Below, piece by piece: positions 42,935 to 54,329 of a DNA stretch of 64,000 bases. Origin of the DNA: Fulvia fulva. Lineage: Eukaryota > Ascomycota > Dothideomycetes > Mycosphaerellales > Mycosphaerellaceae. Position 1 is the stretch's first letter; each line of letters starts with the position of its first letter. A model generated the notes under the pieces. The model did not search any database, had not been told where the DNA came from, and was given only the letters and a program-made list of their open reading frames with translations. Location of the stretch: contig NC_063021.1 of NCBI RefSeq assembly GCF_020509005.1, positions 2,604,001 to 2,668,000 of the forward strand, given 5' to 3'. The translations under genes and the position numbers were made by a program.

Positions 42935-45900
42935 CTTCTACTTAGGTCGTAAGGTAAGGAACGATTGTTCCTACTATACTAGCTATAGCTATCGTACGAA
43001 GGTCTAGAACTAGGGACCGGCTAGCGGTTTAGTTAAATTATCTACTACTATCTCCTTAGTATAGTAGTACTCTACTTTAATCTTCCTCTACTACTAGAGG
43101 TGCCTAATATAGTTGTAGGTAACATTAATATACTTGGATCTTTCGTAGATATAGGCGTCCTTAACTAAGGTTAGAGCCGCCTAGTTATCCCCTATAAGGC
43201 GTACTAGTCTTAGTTCGTCGACGGTGCTCTTATCGGCTAGGACTGTTAGTTAGAAAGAGTAGTCTCCTACTAGCCCCGGGTAGTTTATCTCTCGGAGGAT
43301 AGCCGCTAGGAACTAGGATTGTTTCGCGGCGGCGTTTATTACTATAAACTCTACCTCTATAGTAGAGGTTACTATAGACTTTTGCTTCTTACTTATCTAG
43401 GATATAGGCGTACCGTATACTAGCTAGACATGTCCTAGAATTAAGACCCTGTCTACTCGATTTATCGCGTAGTCGGAGTCTAAGTATCTAGTTAGGGCAC
43501 TACTACTACGTCTAAATATTAACCCTAGGTCGGGGAACGACCTTAGGTATCTCGAGACCTTCTTTAGTACTTTTATCTACCGCTTTATTAGATCCGCGAC
43601 ATATATACTAGTTCTCTCGAGTAGGAAGGCTAGGTCCGGTCTCGTTATAGTCATTAGCTATATCTAGGTCCTATTATCGCTCTAGTAGTTATCCTTATTA
43701 TATCTCTTGTCGTTCGGGGCTATAGGACGGAGATTATCGTAACTATCTATTAGCGAGAGTATTAGGCTTACCTTTTCTTTTGCAATGTCTATTTTAGTAA
43801 GGGCCTTACGGATATAATAGCCCTAGTCGAGTTTTAGGGTACCGTTACGCTTATCGCGAGTAATCTTTAGTCCTAGTAGTTTCTCCGGTTCCCCGAGATC
43901 CTTAATCTTAAAGTGTTACGTAAACTACTTCTTAAACTATTAGATATCGGCTAACCTTAGTACTATAATGGGTATGTCGTCTATATAGATAAGTAGTATA
44001 ATGTCTCTCTTAGTATAAGTTAGGAGATATAGGTCTACCTCGGACTAGTAGAATTCTATTTTGACTAACGTAGCAATATAGAGCTTGTTCTAGTCTCTAG
44101 CTACCTACTTTAGGCCGTAGAGACTCCGGAGTACCTTAAGGACCGTGTTCGGTAGGGTTTCGACTCCTAGTAGGGGTTTTATATAGATGTCTTCGGCTAG
44201 GTAGCTTTAGGTAAACGTATTATTAACGTCGACCTAGTCTATCTCGAGATCCCGCTCGTAAACTACTACTATAAAGACCCTTAGGGTGTTATAGCGTACT
44301 ATAGGTACAAATGTCTCTTTAAAGTTAACGCCGAATTTCTATAAAACCCCTCTTACGACAAGTCTTGCCTTGAACCTTTCGATTACTCCGCTAATAAGTC
44401 TCTTTACGTTAAAGACCTACTTAGAGGTAACTATATTCGCCCCCCTTAGAGCAATAGCCGTTTCCTAGGTATTATTACTTAATAACAAGAGTAGCTCGGT
44501 ATCGATAGCGTCCTTCTATAAGTAGCCCTATTTAGGATCCCCTACCGTAGCCTTATATATCTTCGGGATAGGTACTTCCTATTAGTAGGCGATACCGGGT
44601 CCGAATATAGTAAAGGCGTATTCTTAGACTTCGTCGAACAGTTCCTCTACCGTAGCTATAAATATACGTTCGTCGGTATTAGTAAGTCTATTGTTCACCT
44701 ATAGTAGTTAGTAGAACAAAGCTATTATAGCTTTATAGTACTTAGCCTTATAGTCCTAGTCCTAGCCGTAGTTATCGTTAGGATCCCTTATCCTTTTCCT
44801 CCGGACGAAGAGTTCCGGTAGCTCCGGGGTTTCCTCGATCTTCTTATAGTCCGCGATATTATCTAGTCTACCGGGAAGTTAGACATAGAGCGGTTTTAAG
44901 ACAGTTAGTCCTTTGTCCTTAGCCGTAGCGGGTTCGGGCTCTACGTAGGGAGCGGGGATTAGCTAGGTCGGTTCTTCTATAGAGGACTCGGCTACTTTAG
45001 TAGTAGGAAGTTAGGGTATTATACTACCCGAGGATCGTAAGATTGCTATCGGGGCATCCGCTAGTCGCTAAACTAGTAGTAGTCGCGAGACCGCCGGTAG
45101 TCGACCGACTAGCCTTCGTTCGGGTGCCCTACTAGGTTAGTTCGTAAAGGAGATACCTAAGTCTAGATCTCGCCCCTTCTCGTTTTCGAACTAATCTACT
45201 TGGCTATACTACCTAATAGCTCGTATATCTAGCTCCTAGAACAACTATTACTTAGTCGATTAACCGTATCTAATAAAAATAGCTTCCTTACCCCGGTTTA
45301 TTAACTTATCCTATCGTAGCCCTTTTAGATATAATTTCGGTTCTACGTAAACTCCTACCCTATAGCCCTATACTCTTAGGTAATCTACCGTCGGTACTTT
45401 GCTAGTAAATGCTTCTTCCGGCGAAAGTTAGATACCGTTAAGTAACGGTCCGTTCGGTAGTAGGTTACGTATAACCGCCTATACCTCTAGCGCTTTAGGC
45501 TAGAATTCTACCGGTATCCCCGATTCCTCGAGTATTACGCGGATCGCGTTCTCCGATACCTAGATTGACCTTTCTATCACTCCGTTTTGTATAGAGTTAT
45601 AAGTATCCGTCGTATCGTATTAAACCCCCGATTCTTTCTCCTATTCTTTTAGAACTATTAGTAGCTTAGGTATATTGTTACTCCGTACTACTCTTACGTA
45701 GTATTTCGATACTTTTTCTATAGTTAGCCGCTATAGTCGTAGTACTTACGTCAGTCGGATTTGTTCTTAAGCGGGATTACCTACTTCTTTTCTAAGAAGT
45801 TATCTACGATCTCTAGCTAGTATTTAAAACCTAGCCTAGATGTCGTATTTTCGAAGGGTCCGTAGATGTCGATAGATATAAGCGTAAGTCTTTCGTTCTT

Positions 45901-47626
45901 TCGTTCTATTATAGCGCCTTTAAACTTCCGTATATTCGCGATAGAGTATACCTTATAGTTATACTCGTCCGGGATAGGAATCGGGTCCTTCTTATTACTT
46001 ACTCTATAGATGTTCCGGAGTAATCCTTTACCTAGGTATACAAATCTTCTATACTAAAGCTCCTACTAATCCTCGGTAGTTACTACGGCTAGAGCTTCCT
46101 CGTATAGCATCTCCGGGGGTCTATTATCTATCTAGTTTAGGGAGTCGGATATCGAAGATACTACCGGTACCCCCCCTCGTAGTACTATTCGTACGATAGG
46201 CTTTCCGCTCTTATACTTAAGTATAAAGTTTAGAGGTTCGATATCGAATTACTTACTAAACTGTCTCTATAAAACTAGATTAACTCCGAGATTAGGAACA
46301 AACAAGACTTTCTCTAGCGTAATTTATTTTCCCGTTAGGCCTCCTATAGTTACTATTCCTTTATAGAATATATCTAGGTACCCCCTACCGACTTTAATTA
46401 CTTTCCTTCTCGCTAGTTTCCTAAGCGATCTAAATAGGGACTTATTATCAGTTATGTATAAGGAGGTATAGGAGTCTAGTAACTATTTAGAGACGGGAAA
46501 CTTGCCTTTTACTTCGGTAGTAGAATAGGCGACTTCGTCGCCGTATATTTCCTCGGTATCGCTTTCTCGTAAGGTATAGGCTCGTATTGCCTTTACCTTT
46601 GTCTTATTATCGGATTAGCTTCTCCTATCCTTCTACTGTTTCCTAGACTTCTTAAAGGCGTTTTAGGCCTTCTCTAGATCCCGGACTAGCTCTTCGTAGG
46701 ACTTCTTCTCCGGTTACTTCTAGGTATTCTTCTTTTTAATAAACTCCTTTACGGAATCTAGTTCCGGGTACTATATAACTAGGTAGTTACTATCGTAGAT
46801 AAAGTAGCCGCTCTTACCCCCTTACCTCTAGGAGTATAGAGCGGTCTCGCCCTTACTCTCTTAGATCCGTAATTTGTAGGATTTAAGTCAGGTTATAGCG
46901 GATTCCTAGCCTAGGTTTAGCTAGGCTAGGATAGTATCCCTAGTACTAGCGTAGACGTCCGGGAGGCTACTTAGTAGGTGCTTAAACCTCCGGATAGGGT
47001 CCGTATAGTAGGTCTCTTTACTATCTGTTTCGGTAATCTATATAGATAGGTTACCTAGATATGTCTACCCTTGTCTAATTGTCTAATCGTCCGGTAGCTT
47101 AAACGATACTAGCTGTTTTATAAGCGCTACTACGTGTGTATTATAGACCCTACTATACTTCTTCTATAGAAGTTTCTAGATCTCTTTTGTATCTCGTATA
47201 TCTAAGATTTCTTAGTTATCCTCCTCGGACAAATATACTAAGATAGTATATCTCGCTATACCGTTCGCCTTCGAAGTGATCTTAGGCGTAACGGATTCTA
47301 GGAGATTAGCTAACGAGTCGTCGATAACCTAGAATACCTCCTAGCTTTCGAGATAGTCTCGTAGTATAACAAACTAGCGCTTCTAGTTCTTATAAGTAAG
47401 GGTAGGGCCGACCTTCCGGGGGCCCTCGTAACTCGTTAAGTCTTCTATAGCGAAGGTAGCCTTAGATATATAGTAAGCTCTACTTAACTACGGTGGTTAG
47501 AATAAGCTTAGACTCCCCGAGTCTATTAGTACGTTACCGTACGGATTCCGGGTATAGAGTATAATACCCTACGTCGTACTTCCTTAGTATATCGATGTCC
47601 TTTTAAGCAAACTCGGGCTTATAACC
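42935..47626 (-). pseudogene. Copia J gag-pol relic
   Basis: Minus-strand translation shows the Copia RT box LLIYIDDIP at about 43973-43997, RNase H towards 43100-43500, integrase towards about 45200-46300 and gag/zinc-finger sequence towards 46600-47500. This is the order gag, protease, integrase, RT, RNase H of Ty1/copia. Domain limits other than the RT box are inferred from position. RIP has destroyed the frame. No open frame above 60 codons remains. Confidence 0.75.
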
Positions 47627-48034
47627 TATTAATTAGGTATAGTATATATATATACGGAAGTTAGGATACGTAATAGAGAAGGAGGAAGGACTAATATAGT
47701 ATACGAAGGTATATAGTAGAACAGTGTTTAGTACTAAAGGTGTCTCTACTCTCGGTATAGAGACTACGTCTCTAATACCTATATAGAGGGATATTGCTCT
47801 AGTCCTAGTTCTGTTTCACTACTCCTTATTAGTTTTACCTATATCTTATCCTACGACGGCAGTTCCTCCGATAGTCTCGTACTAACTAGCTAAGTAACTT
47901 TAGGTCCTCTAAGTCGCTCCTACTATTCGTACGGTGTCTCGGTAGTATTGCCGTACTATTGTCTCGACTAGCTTAGTATATACTAAGTTAGTCTTAGTAC
48001 CGTACGATATACCTACTAACCTATATTCGTAATA
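47627..48034 (-). repeat. 5' LTR of Copia J
   Basis: 408 bp, partner of 42527-42934. Confidence 0.9.
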
Positions 48035-48039
48035 ACCGT

Positions 48040-49177
48040 TATTATTATTAGGTCGTAAACGGTTTCTATTACGTCCTCGGTCGTTATTACTATTGCCGTT
48101 ATTATCGTTACTACCGCCTCCGCCGCCGCCGCCTCTACTAGTAGCTTTACGATACTTACGTATTAGCTACTCGAGTAAAGTCTCGCGCGGAGGTAAATAG
48201 GAGGGTCGGCGACTAGAGCGGCCTCTATTCTATATAGTGTCTTTAGTAGCTTAGAGTCGAGTCTTTAGATCGTTAACCTCCTTCTATAGAGCCTAGTTCT
48301 TAGCTTCGGCATCCTATACCTTCTTCTTCTCCTCTTATAACTTTACTAGGTTATAATCCTTCTTACTCTTTAGGTCTACGGCTATCTTCTATATTATAGC
48401 CTCCTCGCTTCGTAGTATCTTATAGATACGGTTATACTCGGTATATAGCGTAGTGTACTAGCTGTTCTAGAGGTTATTAGCTCGCTCTATTATATCGAGT
48501 TGTCTACCTTTAGTAATCGCTATATTTACTACCTATAGTACGAAGTCGTAGGTGGTCTTCGGGTACTAGGATACGAGGGTCGTAAGTTTATCTAGTATAA
48601 CATTCTAGTATTCGGATACGAGAATATACTCTACCTCGTCGAGTAATAGGTACACCTCGTCTAGGTCGCCGCCTAGGTTCTCTTCGAGCTTAAACTCGAA
48701 CAGTTCTATAAAGTCAATCTGACTACCTTCTTCTCGCTTAGAGGCTTTCTAGTAAGCTTTATTAATCTCCTATTATAGCGCGATACCGGTGTCTACTATA
48801 ACCCGCTAGTTATCGTCCTATGTCTAACTCCGAGGAAAAGAGGAGAGGTCGGGGAAAAGAGATATACGCTACTTACCTTTGCCCTTAGGCTTTAGTAGCG
48901 GTAGTATACCGCCGTTTGTCTATAAAGTTATATTGTATAGGTTCGGGGGAGGCGTAACGATTCCTATTTTCTAACTGTCTACGAGCGCGCGACTACCTAC
49001 TAATAATGTCGCCGCGTTACGTTCTCTAGGTATTTACGCGCTATACGCCTTACCGTATTCTATATTCTATATTCTTATACGACTCTACGCGTTCTTCGAG
49101 TTCTATAGTTCTATCTATTCCTATTATTACGCGTCCCTTACCTAGATCCGCGATCTAGGTAGGGTAGTAGAACAAAC
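48040..49177 (-). pseudogene. Gypsy C gag relic, N-terminal part, and leader
   Basis: Homologous to about 20610-21818 of the intact element: the glycine-run region at about 48110-48135, the coiled-coil region, the start region near 49030 and the leader with the same AGATCCGCGATCT palindrome near 49144. RIP-mutated. Confidence 0.88.
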
Positions 49178-49361
49178 TATAAGGGCGCGCGTACTATAGG
49201 GTCCGAATAAGAGAGTCGTTATTCTACGAAGCTACGAAAGAGGAGCGCGAGGCGCGGCGAAGTTATAAAGTAAAGCTAAGCCGCGCTAACCTAATACGGA
49301 AGGTCCGCGGTTCACCCGGGCCGACGTAGCTATAGTAAGGGGGCGCGGGCTACCCGTAATA
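49178..49361 (-). repeat. 5' LTR of gypsy C
   Basis: 184 bp, partner of 31711-31894. Confidence 0.92.
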
Positions 49362-49366
49362 AGGCT

Positions 49367-50179
49367 TACGCTATCTAGGTAGTAGACCGGCCGCTAACGG
49401 GTTCTTATAATAATAATCTACTATTGCTTCCTCGGTACTACCTTTTAATTTACTATAAGGTACTTCTATAATAGTACTACCTCCCGTACCTTCTTAAGAC
49501 CGAGGTAGTCGAGACGGTATTTATCTAGGATATCTAGCTAGGCTTCTAGGTTCTTAGTAACCGAGCGAGAAAGCTCCTCGGCTATAGCGATCTAGAACTC
49601 GGTAGGGTTGTACCGTAGCCTATATTCTACCTCTTTACCCTTCTAGGTAAAGTTAATCGGTATCGTATAGCGGTAGCTAAGATATTCCTCCTTCTACGTA
49701 CGTATGCCCTATTATAAGGTCTTATCCTCTCTACCTATACGGAGTAGAGTTTCCTTCTTAGACTAACGTCGGTTATACTTATTACGTAGTAGCTCTTAGT
49801 GCTTCTAGCGCCGACGTTCTTCCTCGTACTAACGAGCCTACTTAGTATCTCCGCGACCCTAAGTCTCGTTCTATATCTCTTACGCTATATTACGTAGTCG
49901 TTCTATACCTACGGTATCGTCGAAATCCGGATCCTACTACGACTCGTCTTCTACCTCTTACTACGCTACGCTAAGTACGCCGTTCTACTTTTATTAGGCT
50001 TCTTAGAGGAACGCCTTCGTAAGAGGGTTTAGGTTAAGTCTTAGGATAAAGGATGATTTGTCTAGTCCTATAGTCGTATTAGTACCTACGGCTATTCGAG
50101 TCTCGGTCGTACGCGGTCGTAGTAGCGATACGTAGTCTATAATCGCGCGGCTCGGCGATCTAAGGGCGGTAGAACTTAA
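49367..50179 (-). pseudogene. Element D gag-like relic
   Basis: 813 bp. One minus-strand frame gives a gag-like stretch (for example INFTQKGKEVEYRL and AEELSRSVTKNLEAQLDIL near 49500-49680). No protease, RT or integrase motif is present, and there is no room for them. The minus ORF at 50003-50191 is short and ends in the LTR; I do not think it is a gene. Confidence 0.5.
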
Positions 50180-50374
50180 TAATACGGACAAGGCGTAAGA
50201 TAGGGCGTAAACGTATTAATACCTTAGAATCGAATAAGTTCTACGAAGAAGAGAAGATAAGAAAGTCGCGAAGCCGCGATAAAGTAAACGTCGAGGTTAG
50301 GGTCTAGGGTCCGGGCGCGCTAGCGTACTAGGTTACGTAATACTAAGTATAGCCTTACGAGGTAAACCGTAATA
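50180..50374 (-). repeat. 5' LTR of element D
   Basis: 195 bp, almost identical to 31212-31406, followed by TSD AGAAT. Confidence 0.88.
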
Positions 50375-50379
50375 AGAAT

Positions 50380-51256
50380 ATCGAACACGACCGGAAGGAG
50401 TCACCCGGGCTAAGTATCGAAACCTCGTTAAGAAGAGTCCTCGGTACTACTTAAGAGATAAGCTCTTATTTTATTAGCGGCGAAGGGGTATACCGAGATA
50501 GCTAGTAGTAGACGATAATAATGCTTAGAAAGAGATCGTAATATACTGTTATAGAAAGTATAGTTACCGGAGTACCGAGCTAGTATATAATCTTATTACT
50601 AGCCGGTATTACTAGGAGGGCTACTTCTCCGACGTATCGAATTAGGTAAGGACTTATACTCCTTATAACTTTCGCGAAGGTAACTAGAGAGCAGGAGAAA
50701 TATACTTATCGACTTAGTAGGTTATAGGAGAGAGGTAGTACTACGATCCCGTCTACGTATATAGAAACGGGTACTTACTTATCGCCCGAGAAGCTCTAAG
50801 TAGGTAGATTAAGGCAAAGGTCGTACGGAAGCCTTTAAATTCGCGGGCAATTGCTAAGTTCTTATATAAGATAGGACGAAAACAAGATAGTATAGCTATA
50901 TAGGCCAAAGGGCACTATAATAGCTTAATGAAATATCTATCTATCTATATAAGATAGTATTTAGCCGGTATAGATACTACTATAAGATTGTACTTAATAA
51001 CGCTAGTATTAACGAAGGGGAGGTAGAGAGGATACTTATTAGTATAGGTATTAAGTATATCCGGATCTTACCCTACTATCCGTAGTTAAATATAACTATA
51101 GAAGTAGGATATCGACCTATTCTAGCTACATTAGCTAAGCTTACTAAGAACACCTATAAGTTCTAGGAACGATAGATTACTATAGTACTTTAGGCTAATA
51201 GAACTACGGTATCTAGAATTACGGGTATAACTCCGGCGGAGGCCCTATATAGCTAT
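50380..51256 (+). pseudogene. Gypsy element E pol relic: integrase
   Basis: It continues 29361-31211 on the far side of element D. The integrase core end is clear: GIKYIRILPYYPQ.N.TIEV near 51044-51100 (the PYHPQSNG...E block with RIP changes), followed by LTKNTYKFWERWI. It is cut by the 71-bp LINE H4 insertion and ends where LINE H2 begins. No 3' LTR of E is seen. Confidence 0.75.
50875..50945 (+). mobile_element. LINE H4: 71-bp 5'-truncated tail insertion
   Basis: Only the last 71 bp of family H (3' terminal block and (TATC)n tail), flanked by a perfect 12-bp TSD TATATAAGATAG at 50863-50874 and 50946-50957. An extreme truncation, in the integrase of gypsy E. Confidence 0.9.
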
Positions 51257-53030
51257 CGCCCTCGATATCGTAGGAGCCTTCGACAACGTCTTATACTAAA
51301 GGCTAATATATATCCTATAATAGAAAGGCATTCCCTAGTAGATAACGAAGTTCGTCTACTCCTTTCTCTAGGAACGGACGACATACCTAGTCCTAGGGAG
51401 GTATACGTCCGACCCGGTAAAGGTAGAGGCTAGAATACTTTAGGGATCTACTCTCTCCCCTATCCTATTTCTAATATTTATGTCTAATCTAATCCCTCTA
51501 CTCACCTCTCCGTAGACCTTAGTATCGGGATTCGTAGACGATATAAACATTCTAGCCTAGTTAGACTCGATAGAGGAGAACTATCGCCTCCTTAAAGATA
51601 GGTATAAGAAATGCGAGGAGTAGGTAAAGAAGTATAGTGCCCGGTTCGCCCCTAAAAAGTACTAACTTATACACTTTAGTAAAGCGAGAATATACTATAA
51701 TATAAAGGCGGCGGTAAGAATCTAAGGCTACGAGACTAAGCTATTAGCGGAGCTACGAGTACTAGGGATCTAGCTCGACCCGAAGCTAAGCTAGAATATA
51801 TAGATTAAGAAAGCCTAGAGTCGAGCGTAAGTTAACGAAGCCTCGATAAAGAGGCTTACGGCGTCTATATAGGGAGTAACATTCGATAAGGTAAGGGTAA
51901 TATATAAGGTAATTGTTAGACTAGCTATGTTATACGGGGCATAGATTTAGGGTATAGGAGGCGTAGGTAAGCCGATCCCGAAACGGATAGAGTAACCCCT
52001 AAATAGGATATAGGTAGGTAACCTACGTAGGATACTAGGCGTATATAAGATAACGTTAATAAGCACGGTAGAAATGGAGACGGGATTACTACTAATCGGA
52101 TAATATATCCGGGGAATAAGAACTTAATACGCGGTAAAGACGATAGATTACGTAGTATAAACTACGATCTAGGAGGCAAAGAATAAGATAGAAAGCCGCT
52201 ACCGGAGAGGGGTAGGACATAGGACAAGCCAAAAAGAGGATGACCTTACTACCTTTACGGCCGTATAGGCAAGTACCGAATAGTTAGTACGAAAAGAGGA
52301 GGAGCGTAGGACTCGCTAGGCCGGCGGGAGCAAGGCTAAGACCTAAAGTCTAGCGGAATAGATAGCGAGCTACCTATAGAAGTAGGACTAGAAAAGGAAG
52401 CCCCCTAGGACAATAGGCCCGATAGTACTCCAAGCCTTCTAGAGATATAATTACTAGCTATATAGGGACCTAATAAGGGCCGAAGCAAGTATAGCGATCC
52501 AAATTAGGTCCAAATATATTAGATTAAGGGCCTACCTATTTAGGAGACGCGTACTAGATATCTAAAGCCTAGCCTACTAGTATAGCTACCTATCGTAAAA
52601 CCTAGAATATATACTACTACGATGCCCGTAGTAGGCGATTAGTAGGGGAAATTGGAGGCACTAAGCGGGAAGGAGAGACTATAAGTCAATTATTAGGGAT
52701 AAAGGTAACATTCGCCGAATCTCTCGGTAGATACTATAGTAGGGATACCTCTAGTAGTTTAGCCTCGCTAGCGAGACGGAGGAGTAGATAGATAAGAGGC
52801 GGAAGCTAGGGTAGTTATAGATAGGGTAGTTATTAGGGCAGGCCTATAATACTAGCGTACCCTTAATAAGAGAAGTCTAAGACAATAACGAGGGGAAAAA
52901 GATAGGCGGGAAGGAGGAGGGGTTTTTACTAATACGGGTTCCCCTCTATATATACGAAAATAAGATAGTATAGCTATATAGGCCAAAGGGCACTATAATA
53001 GCTTAATGAAATATCTATCTATCTATATAC
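51257..53030 (+). mobile_element. LINE H2, 5'-truncated, RIP-mutated
   Basis: Homologous to 26190-27960 (H1) at a constant offset of 25,067. It starts in the RT at the LDI.GAFDNV block and includes VDDINIL near 51536-51556, the C-terminal zinc region, the 3' hairpin and the tail. Up to 52158 it differs from H1 at roughly 7% of positions; from 52159 it is almost identical. It interrupts the gypsy E integrase, but the right flank is not the matching continuation. Confidence 0.88.
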
Positions 53031-54329
53031 TACTACATCGACATGTTTATCTCCGCTAATCTAGATTCGCCTACGATCCTTAGCCGCCCTTAGTATAGGA
53101 AGGTACGACTAATAGGCCGTAACTACGACGAGAGATTATAGGAGGGAACAATCGCTAGTAGGAAAGGTAAAAGTATAATATTTACGGCTATTATAGGTAC
53201 TAACAAGTACAAAACTCTTCAAGAACTTCTATAGTCCTCGAAAAAAGCGAACGCGGGTTGATTTACGGTAGTTAACCCGCTATAAGTATTAGAAGTCCGG
53301 TTTTAAAACAAGTCCGCTTTTCGAGTCTAGTCGGAGAGACCTTAGTAAATATATTAGGGGCGGAGTATTCTAATAGTACGGCGTATTAATATCGATAAGA
53401 AGGTATAACGAAGCTAAACCTAAAGCCTATAGACACGACTATCTTCGACTACTTTAAGAACTACCGCGGCCCCGTATTATAATAAAGAGAAAATCTCCTC
53501 GACCTTAGCCCGTATTCGAAGAAATTACTAGAACTACTCGGGAACCGCTAATACTTAAGCGCTAAGGTGACTACTAACGCTCTAGGAGAGTAGGTTATTA
53601 TAAATATATACTCCGTATAGGACGACTAGTGTACTAATATCCTAAAATAGGGCCAGATTGATAGGTAGGCTTAGGAACGAGACGTAGGGTTATATAGACC
53701 CGGTATTAGGATACCGTATATATTTACTATATATAAGCGAAAAGCTAATAAGAAAAGACCTATTAATAGATAGATAGATAGATTTGTCATTCCCCTGTTC
53801 TAGGACCCTATCCGGCCTATATAGGTATATATCTATCGTTATATACAAAGGGAAACCCGAATAGGTGAAAACCCTTCCCGCCCCTAACTTCTCCTTATCT
53901 AGATTAGCTTTCCCTCTGAACGTACGTAGTCTATGTCACTACCCCGTTAGCCCCCGCTCCTAGCCGGTCTCGTCGCGCTACGTCGTGTCCTCTCTTCCTA
54001 CACTACTCCTACTAGGCGGTACTGTTCTAGCTAGCCCTTCTCTAGTATCTAGTTCGTAATACGCCGTAGGTCCTTAGCGTTGTTAAAAAGTGCCCTAATC
54101 GTCCGGTTCCTCGCCTTTACTATCCACTCCCCCCTTCCTAGCGACCACCTCGGATAGACGAGGAGTACGTGCCGTACGTTCTAGGAGCGATAGCCGTAGG
54201 GGCAGCTAGTATTCGTGTATCCTAGAACCTTCCTCTATAATAGGTACCCCTAGAGGCCGATGTGTTCGCTTCGTAGTTAGGTTGCTATGCTACTCTATGC
54301 CCTCGTAAGGCGGTAGTAGATAAGCTTTA
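52159..54329 (+). repeat. Near-identical tract, copy 2 (partner 27092-29262)
   Basis: End of H2, a second copy of the gypsy E upstream segment, and the first part of F2. See the partner entry. The junctions fall inside LINE sequences on both sides. Confidence 0.85.
53031..53767 (+). pseudogene. Second copy of the gypsy E upstream pol segment
   Basis: Matches 27961-28700 almost base for base, including the 14-bp sequence that is the F3 TSD (53754-53767). Here it lies downstream of the E integrase, out of order, which shows that it was copied in. Confidence 0.8.

Larger units (their letters stand above)
42527..48034 (-). mobile_element. Copia J: RIP-mutated Ty1/copia element nested in gypsy C
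   Basis: 5,508 bp with 408-bp LTRs (42527-42934 and 47627-48034) and a perfect 5-bp TSD ACCGT at 42522-42526 and 48035-48039. LTR ends TATTA...AATA are RIP forms of TGTTA/G...AACA. The inside next to the right LTR reads GGTTATAAGCCC in element direction, a possible primer-binding site, which with the RT gives minus orientation. Confidence 0.92.
31711..49361 (-). mobile_element. Gypsy C: RIP-mutated copy of the intact gypsy family, carrying LINE I and Copia J
   Basis: 184-bp LTRs at 31711-31894 and 49178-49361, perfect TSD AGGCT at 31706-31710 and 49362-49366. After removal of LINE I with one TSD (4,884 bp) and Copia J with one TSD (5,513 bp), 7,254 bp remain against 7,222 bp for the intact copy. 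It is colinear with the intact element on the minus strand. All frames are destroyed. Confidence 0.95.
31212..50374 (-). mobile_element. LTR element D (small, gag-only), with gypsy C nested inside
   Basis: 195-bp LTRs at both ends and a perfect 5-bp TSD AGAAT at 31207-31211 and 50375-50379. Once gypsy C (31711-49361 plus its TSD) is removed, the internal region is only about 1.1 kb. The polypurine tract next to the left LTR shows the minus orientation. The internal region has gag-like but no pol sequence, so D is a non-autonomous element or a deletion derivative. A solo LTR of the family is at 11957-12149. Confidence 0.88.
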
